In this document: positions 58,701 through 64,000 of the stretch, one piece after another
How the letters are laid out: each line of letters begins with the position of its first letter
How positions within the stretch are numbered: the first letter of the stretch is position 1
Source: Watersipora subatra
Lineage: Eukaryota; Bryozoa; Gymnolaemata; Cheilostomatida; Watersiporidae
DNA: 64,000 bases
Reading direction: 5' to 3'
Assembly: GCF_963576615.1 (NCBI RefSeq)
Contig: NC_088717.1
Location: 26,112,013 to 26,176,012 of the forward strand
Program-made: the position numbers and the translations under genes
Notes under the pieces: generated by a model
Databases searched by the model: none
What the model saw: the letters and a program-made list of their open reading frames with translations, nothing else
What the model was told of the DNA's origin: nothing

Positions 58701-60285
58701 GCCAAATTCGAGTTACTTTCCATTTTAAATGGAAATTCGAACTCAAGCTAGATTATATATAATGATCAACAATGGTACATGTAACTTAGCATCACACTCT
58801 CTCCGTTTTGTCAAGAATAAACTTTGATTACGTTAAGGTAATTATTGCAAAAGTTCTACGTTTTGTTGCTAAAGGATTTGGAAAGCATTTTAAAATACAT
58901 TTAAGTTATGAAACTCCACTACAATATGGATGATTGGAGTCAGGTATTTAAATTCCTAGAGACAGCAAAATGAATTACCCAAGAGTGCTGTGTAGATGAG
59001 TAAACTCTAGCGACTGGCTTTCTATGAATAAAATTGTACAGAAAGAACTTGCTATGATTTGCAGGAAATGGAAGGTAAGTATCTCGTGATCAGACTCAAA
59101 ATATAAACTATAAAAGTGTGAATTTACTGCTTTATATGAAAATATTTTTTTATTACTAAATTATGTATTCTCAGAAATTTATTTATAGTCTATTTTTACT
59201 TAACAGTGAGGCATGCTTTTAAGGTAATGACCAAAAACTTGAAACTATCCACTTTTTCATTTCTGTAAACATACCTGTAGCTATGTTAAAATAAGATGAG
59301 TGCAGATATGATCAACTTAAAACAGATCAGTGCTTTTCAGACATTCTGGAATTACTGTGAAAAGTTAGGACTGACATTTTTCCACAAAGTTTTGAAAGCA
59401 AGTGTTTGTTATGTTTCTTTTTGCAGCCTAAATTAAATTAATTTTAAAGCCTACTTTAAATGTGTTTAAAATTAATGCAGCGTGTATACAACCAATATAA
59501 TGTACAAAAGCGTTTGGTTCCATATGACGTTATTTTAGATGTGAAATCTTACCTTGCTGACTCAAAGTAGGTGCATTACAAGTTGATGTTTTGTTTTATG
59601 TTGATCATGCCAAGAGTTAGTAGAGTTAGTTGGAAAGTTCATGTCAACCTGCTATTAATGTACAAATATTTAAGTTTATCATCTTATGTTGTAGTCTGAT
59701 AGCTATAAAGACTCGTAGTAGAAAATGAGAATGACCAGAAAATATTTTATCTTGATCGTATTGAACGATATTTAAAAAAAAAAATAAATTCATTTTTTTC
59801 AATATACCTATTTGTTTTATCTTCTAGCAGGCGTTTCTTGGTACACTTTGATACAAATTTTTTGTGCATTAAAGAATGATTAACACGCCAAATGGTTTTT
59901 CTATAGATACCAAACAATTTTGTTTCAATTGTGAAATGTTCTAAAAGTTAAATGAAGGGAAATCCACCCAGGGTATAAAATCATATTACGGTTATTATCA
60001 AATCAAAAATTTACATAGCCACAAGCTTATGAGCACTGATAAAAATCTAAAAAGTTTTAACAAAATATTCAGAAAGTAAAAACAGACAATTGTGCGCTAA
60101 GATTTTTATATTCCCATTATCGGTGTCGAGACTAACTTACAAAGATTATAGGATTAGATGGGGCAGAGTACTGTTACAATTTAAGGTTGACCTTAACCTT
60201 CAACACTCATGATTTATGTGTGGATCATTTGTTTCAGATAATCCCATTCAGTAGACATGATCAGATGACTTCAACAGCTTGTATG
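58701..60285. repeat. Segmental block C, copy 2
   Basis: Matches 55510-56960 at an offset of about 3.3 kb, including the paired aaggttgaccttaacctt near 56845 and 60185. The segment 59024-59074 is described separately. Confidence 0.65.
59024..59074 (+). other. First-exon-like segment with perfect donor
   Basis: ATG followed by 16 more codons (MNKIVQKELAMICRKWK), then GTAAGT. A tatataa stretch lies about 270 bases upstream. The same segment occurs near 36250, 45892 and 55700, but those copies lack the ATG, have lost the donor, or carry an in-frame stop. I could not identify a matching second exon, so this may be a gene fragment carried by the duplicated block. Confidence 0.25.
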
Positions 60286-60395
60286 CTTGTAAGTGCTAAC
60301 ATCTATGTCTAAAACGTAACAACTATATCTGAGTGTTAACAGTTATGTCTGAATGTTGACATCTCTGTCTAAGTGCTAACATCTATATCTAAATG

Positions 60396-60464
<69 letters not shown>

Positions 60465-60640
60465 GTCTAAGTGGTAACATCTATGATTGAGAGCCAGCAA
60501 CTATGCCTGAGTGATAGCGTCTACAAGTGAGTATTAACGTTTATTTCTGAGTACTAACATCTACAAATGATTGATAACATTTATGACTGAGTTATAATAT
60601 CTATGTCTGAGTAGTAAGGTCTATGTTTAAGTGTGACATC
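60286..60640. repeat. 20-bp satellite, third locus, with embedded (AT)n
   Basis: Degenerate ctaacatctatgtctgagtg units, split by an AT run at 60400-60464. The right flank (gttcggacaatttttttaat) matches the flank of the 30551-31280 array. Confidence 0.88.
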
Positions 60641-61349
60641 TATAGAAGTTCGGACAATTTTTTTAATCTTCTTGTTCTTCAAAAGATGGACAGCACTAAA
60701 CTAGATGCACCATCTACTTTCTTTGTACCAACAGGCATTACCAAAACCCTGTTATTTGGTCTAGGATTTTCCAGGCTCGTATTCCCTGGGGTGGCTGGCT
60801 GGCTGAGACGCTCCAACTTTTTAGGAATTTTTGGCGGGTAAGTACAGCCAAACTCGGACAACTCGCCCTCAGATAAAATGTAAAATTTTATCTCGAACAC
60901 TTGGTTAACTCGAGCGTATTTGTTTGGTCCGTTCTCACGCAATAATAAAATTGCTTTAGATAACTCGACCTCAACATCATTAACTCAAACAGACATTTGC
61001 CCAGCGGCTACAGGAACAGTTTTTATCGCTGTAGAATATTACTTTATTTTAACCCATAGAGATAAACATCAACTTTTAGTAGTTCTTAAGCATCATTATT
61101 ATCATCATCGATAAAATATTCTTGTTAACAAACTTTATAAAGGTTAGCAAAAAGTCAAGTTTTATCAAACATCCGCTTGGCAATGGCTCATCAAAAGCGT
61201 GGACACCTTTGGTTAAACTTAAAATAAAATTGGCAAAATTGATCTTTGTTAAAGCTCTCAAAAGAAAAAAATGTCTTTTTTCGGAGCGTTTTAATTGTGG
61301 TCAAGTTTTGCCTGTTTTAATCTGAAAACGTTCTGGCAGTCACATCACC
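60641..61349. repeat. Interspersed repeat flanking the LTR element
   Basis: Left part (60650-60775) matches 31295-31430. The middle part (aactcggacaactcgccctc and other taactcg words) has no equivalent here and resembles generic repetitive DNA. The right end (gcgttttaattgtggtcaag, then ctggcagtcacatcacct) matches 5281-5358. A minus-strand open frame of 87 codons covers part of it without domain support. Confidence 0.5.
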
Positions 61350-61611
61350 TGTCATGCAAGTGCCAAGTATTATTGGTACTTTGCCAACAAACATTATGCT
61401 TTTTAGCTAAAGCTTTATACAAGCTAATATTATATAGTACTGTCTCATTATAGCTATTAATAATGCTTGTAGCTTTTTACAAAGCTTTTCTATGACCAAA
61501 CATATAAATACTTGGGTTTTCTGTTATCAAATCAGTTGTCTCTGGAGTGTGCAATAAACCATTTCTCTAATTTAATACTCTATTTAATTGCTTCTGTGCA
61601 GAAACATAACA
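61350..61611 (+). mobile_element. 5' LTR of Ty3/Gypsy-type element
   Basis: Begins TGTCATG and ends CATAACA, an imperfect terminal inverted pair with the usual TG...CA ends. TATA box tataaata at 61503-61510 and poly(A) signal aataaa at 61553-61558 give a plausible U3-R-U5 order in 262 bases. The left boundary is where similarity to the 5.3-kb repeat stops. Confidence 0.7.
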
Positions 61612-61620
61612 GAAGCTAAT

Positions 61621-61638
61621 TGGCGACAAGGATTTCTC
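61621..61638 (+). other. Primer binding site of the LTR element
   Basis: tggcgacaaggatt begins 9 bases after the inferred LTR end. TGG at the start pairs with a tRNA CCA end. Related TGGCGAC sites are usual in Gypsy-type elements; which tRNA is used was not determined. Confidence 0.6.
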
Positions 61639-61744
61639 TTTCGAACAGTTACAAAGAGTTTTGTTCAGATTTTATCATTGATAAAAGCGATACAAAGAGT
61701 TCTAGTTTATTACAAGAGTAACTGTTCAAAATTGCACCACTACA

Positions 61745-62842
61745 ATGACAGAAGTAGCAGACCTGATCAAGCTAATGCAGAAGCAGCAGGAGGACCAGAG
61801 ACAGCAGCAAGAGGAGCAGAGAAAGCAGCAAGAAGAGCATAGACAACAGCAGCATGAGGAGTTCAAGCAGCAACAAGAGGAATACAGACGTCAGCAAGAT
61901 GAAAGAATGGAGGAATACAGACGTCAGCAAGATGAAAGAATGGAGGAGAATAAGAAACTGATGGAGCTACTACTACAAAACCTACAACGGAAACAAGAAA
62001 CAGCTGCAACCGCTGTTCCAGCCTTCCCAGGTTTTGACCCAACAGCAGAGCTACTAACAGATTACATAGACAGATTCAACACATTCATTGCAGCAAATTC
62101 TATTCATCAAGACAAGATTGCTGGCACTTTTCTCACCAACCAACAGCCTACACTCTACAAGCAGCTTAGTAATATGGCAGCTCAGCTTTCAACACCCAAG
62201 CAGATCAACGACCTCAACATGGATGAAATACTGGAATTTCTCAAAGACCAGTATGACCCTAAGCGCTTCATTGTTAGAGAGCGTTACAAGTATTGGAGTG
62301 ACATGCAGAGGAAACCTGGAGAAACTATTCAAGAGTTAGCTGCCAGAATTCGTCAAGATGCAACTACATGTGCCTTCATAGACATTACAGATCCATTAGA
62401 TGAGGCTCTCAGAACAAGATTTATCTGCTCTGTAAACAATGAAGCAGTTCTCAAATCTCTCTTCAAGGTCAAGGACAATGAACTCAACTTCAACAAAGCT
62501 ATACAGGTAGCACAGGAAACAGAAGAAGCAGCTAAAGTTGCCAAAGAGACAGTTTATGGAAACTCGTCTAAAGTCAACAAGGTTGCTCAACAGAAATCAA
62601 GATACAAACCAATCCAGAAAAACAACTCTACACCTGACAAGCAGAAGGAAGGAAAGCTATGCTACAGATGTGACCGAACTAACCATACAGCGGATGACTG
62701 CAGATTCAAAGCAGCCACCTGCAACTTTTGTTCTAAACAAGGTCACATAGAAAGAGCATGCAAGAAAAAGAAATCATCTGCAGCAGAAAAAACCAGTAAA
62801 GATGATAGAATGCACATCAACCAAGATGGTGAAACTTGCTGA
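61745..62842 (+). CDS. gag: Gag protein of Ty3/Gypsy-type retrotransposon (365 aa)
   Basis: This is the structural protein that packages the element's RNA into cytoplasmic particles. Residues about 10-85 are a Gln/Glu/Arg-rich coiled coil with repeated RRQQDERMEE-like units, two of them identical in tandem. Residues about 93-280 form the capsid-like core (FPGFDPTAELLTDYIDRF, then GETIQELAARIRQD). Two CCHC zinc knuckles follow: C306-x2-C-x4-H-x4-C319 and C326-x2-C-x4-H-x4-C339. The start ATG is 134 bases after the LTR. The stop TGA lies inside the pol frame. The frame is intact, with no damage. It belongs to the widespread animal Gypsy group often labelled K02A2.6-like; that label is from memory of the family, not a search. 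Confidence 0.92.
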   Translation: MTEVADLIKLMQKQQEDQRQQQEEQRKQQEEHRQQQHEEFKQQQEEYRRQQDERMEEYRRQQDERMEENKKLMELLLQNLQRKQETAATAVPAFPGFDPTAELLTDYIDRFNTFIAANSIHQDKIAGTFLTNQQPTLYKQLSNMAAQLSTPKQINDLNMDEILEFLKDQYDPKRFIVRERYKYWSDMQRKPGETIQELAARIRQDATTCAFIDITDPLDEALRTRFICSVNNEAVLKSLFKVKDNELNFNKAIQVAQETEEAAKVAKETVYGNSSKVNKVAQQKSRYKPIQKNNSTPDKQKEGKLCYRCDRTNHTADDCRFKAATCNFCSKQGHIERACKKKKSSAAEKTSKDDRMHINQDGETC

Positions 62843-64000
62843 AAATATCAAACTGGAGGGAGACAACTTCACACTTGAGCTGGACACTGGAGCATGTGAC
62901 AACTTCATCTGTAAATCAATATGGGAGAAGCTAGGAAAGCCAAACCTAAAACCTACTACAGTTAACTACAAATCAGCCTCAGGACATCTCATAGAGACGC
63001 TTGGCAGATGTGAGCTAACTGCCCAATTGGATGCACAGAAAGAAGTCAGACTACCATTTGTGATTAGTGCTGTACAAGATCTCAACCTACTAGGAAGAAC
63101 TGCTATACAGCAACTAGGCATCTCTATTGATGACAAGCTACAACAGAACCTTGTATCAACAATCACAGAGAACCAGCCAGATGGGAGGTTACAAATCAAG
63201 TGTAAGGAGATGTGCAAAGAATTTCCAGAAATATTCAAAGACGAGCTAGGATGTCTCAAGAACTTTGAACTAGAGATAAACTTCAAACCTTCAACAAAGC
63301 CAGTCTTCTGCCGACCCAGACCAGTTCCTATTGCCTTGACAGAAGAGCTCAACCAAGCATACGAAGCAGGTGTAGCTAAAGGCATATGGGAACCAACTCA
63401 ATTCAACCAGTATGGAACACCAGTTGTACCTGTACGCAAATCTACAACAGGTCAAGCTGCAGGGAAGATCAGAGTATGTGGAGACTACTCCAAGACTATC
63501 AATAATCAGCTAGAAACACATAGGAAACCTATCCCACTACCAGAAGATCTAATCAGAAAACTAGGTGGAGGCTATTGCTACACAAAGATTGATTTAGCAG
63601 ATGCCTACAATCAAATATTGTTGGCACCAGAAAGTCAACGACGACTAGCACTATCAACACACCGAGGAGTACTACTACAGAAGAGGTTGCCCTTTGGCAT
63701 AAGCTCAGCACCAGGGTATTTTCAAGAAATCATGGAGCAACTGACACAAGACCTCCCAGGAGTAGCAGTATACCTAGATGATATACTAGTGAGTGGAGCC
63801 AATGCAGAGAGCCATCTACAAAACTTACGTCGACTTCTTCAAAGATTAGAAGAAAGAGGGCTCAGATGTAGAAAAGACAAGTGCTGTTTTGCTCAACCTA
63901 CAGTAGAGTATCTGGGACACAAACTCACTTCAAAGGGAATCACTAAAGGAAAGAAGGCAGATGCAGTACAACAGATGCCAGTCCCAACAGACTTAACTCA
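62802..64000 (+). CDS. pol: Pol polyprotein of Ty3/Gypsy-type retrotransposon (5' part, runs off window)
   Basis: The frame is +1 relative to gag, open from 62751 to the window end with no stop. In-frame ATGs are at 62802 and 62826, the latter in a strong context (aagATGg). Counting from 62802, the aspartic protease motif LDTGA is at residues 27-31. Reverse transcriptase motifs are IDLADAYNQI (Asp 264), LPFGISSAPGYFQ (from 296) and YLDD (324-327, Asp 326/327). The region after YLDD (LGHKLTSKGI) leads toward the thumb. RNase H, integrase and the 3' LTR would lie outside. All catalytic residues visible are present, so the copy may be young. Protease processes the polyprotein; reverse transcriptase copies the RNA to DNA. 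Confidence 0.93.
   Translation, partial: MIECTSTKMVKLAENIKLEGDNFTLELDTGACDNFICKSIWEKLGKPNLKPTTVNYKSASGHLIETLGRCELTAQLDAQKEVRLPFVISAVQDLNLLGRTAIQQLGISIDDKLQQNLVSTITENQPDGRLQIKCKEMCKEFPEIFKDELGCLKNFELEINFKPSTKPVFCRPRPVPIALTEELNQAYEAGVAKGIWEPTQFNQYGTPVVPVRKSTTGQAAGKIRVCGDYSKTINNQLETHRKPIPLPEDLIRKLGGGYCYTKIDLADAYNQILLAPESQRRLALSTHRGVLLQKRLPFGISSAPGYFQEIMEQLTQDLPGVAVYLDDILVSGANAESHLQNLRRLLQRLEERGLRCRKDKCCFAQPTVEYLGHKLTSKGITKGKKADAVQQMPVPTDLT

Noticed and set aside
60679..60942. 87-codon minus-strand frame left of the LTR
   Set aside because: It lies in repetitive DNA, has no recognised domain, and is not kept in the paralogous flank at 31.3 kb.
62966..63385. 139-codon minus-strand frame
   Set aside because: It is the antisense shadow of the reverse transcriptase coding region.

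Overview
This window is AT-rich, intron-containing animal DNA. Its short spliced genes have GT/AG introns, TATA boxes and AATAAA signals. Tandem repeats are abundant, tRNA-derived SINEs are present, and a Ty3/Gypsy-type LTR retrotransposon lies at the right edge. There is no sign of bacterial gene organisation. A marine or freshwater invertebrate, possibly a lophotrochozoan such as a bryozoan, fits the picture, but the species cannot be fixed from sequence alone.

Layout. (1) 0-4.8 kb: a three-exon minus-strand gene for a 121-residue cysteine-rich protein (521-1083), a degenerate 51-bp repeat, the smallest copy of a 16-bp satellite, a strong compound palindrome, and a broken exon-1 copy of the same gene family (3720-3800). 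(2) 4.8-28.7 kb: tandem units in which a conserved 1.3-1.6 kb spacer alternates with 16-bp satellite arrays (consensus tgttgcagtctttcag). Arrays grow from left to right: about 0.2, 0.5, 4.0 and 13.2 kb, roughly 1,100 monomers by length. The two large arrays are built from long higher-order blocks. The long open frames across them are a by-product of a stop-free 16-bp unit, not genes. (3) 28.7-34 kb: a flank homologous to 2.7-3.6 kb, a 10-bp and a 20-bp minisatellite, then a second intact cysteine-rich gene (31978-33511, minus, 123 residues) with a clear TATA box. (4) 34-60.3 kb: a family of large segmental duplications, four copies of one left block with different right halves. They carry a second type of small three-exon gene (intact at 46801-47548, frameshifted at 37143-37855), promoter plus first-codon fragments interrupted by a SINE (38.4 and 48.1 kb), and several minisatellites (30 bp, 22 bp, 29 bp). 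(5) 60.3-64 kb: another 20-bp satellite copy, an interspersed repeat, and an LTR element (LTR 61350-61611, gag 61745-62842, pol from about 62802 and running off the window).

The most notable biology is the small cysteine-rich family. Two intact members about 31 kb apart share exon number, two phase-2 introns, seven aligned cysteines and two internal modules ending in CxC. Neither has a signal peptide. Relics and promoter copies of the family are scattered through the duplicated DNA, so the locus looks like a birth-and-death gene cluster inside satellite-rich, repeatedly duplicated sequence. All homology statements here come from comparing parts of this window with each other by eye; no database search was possible.
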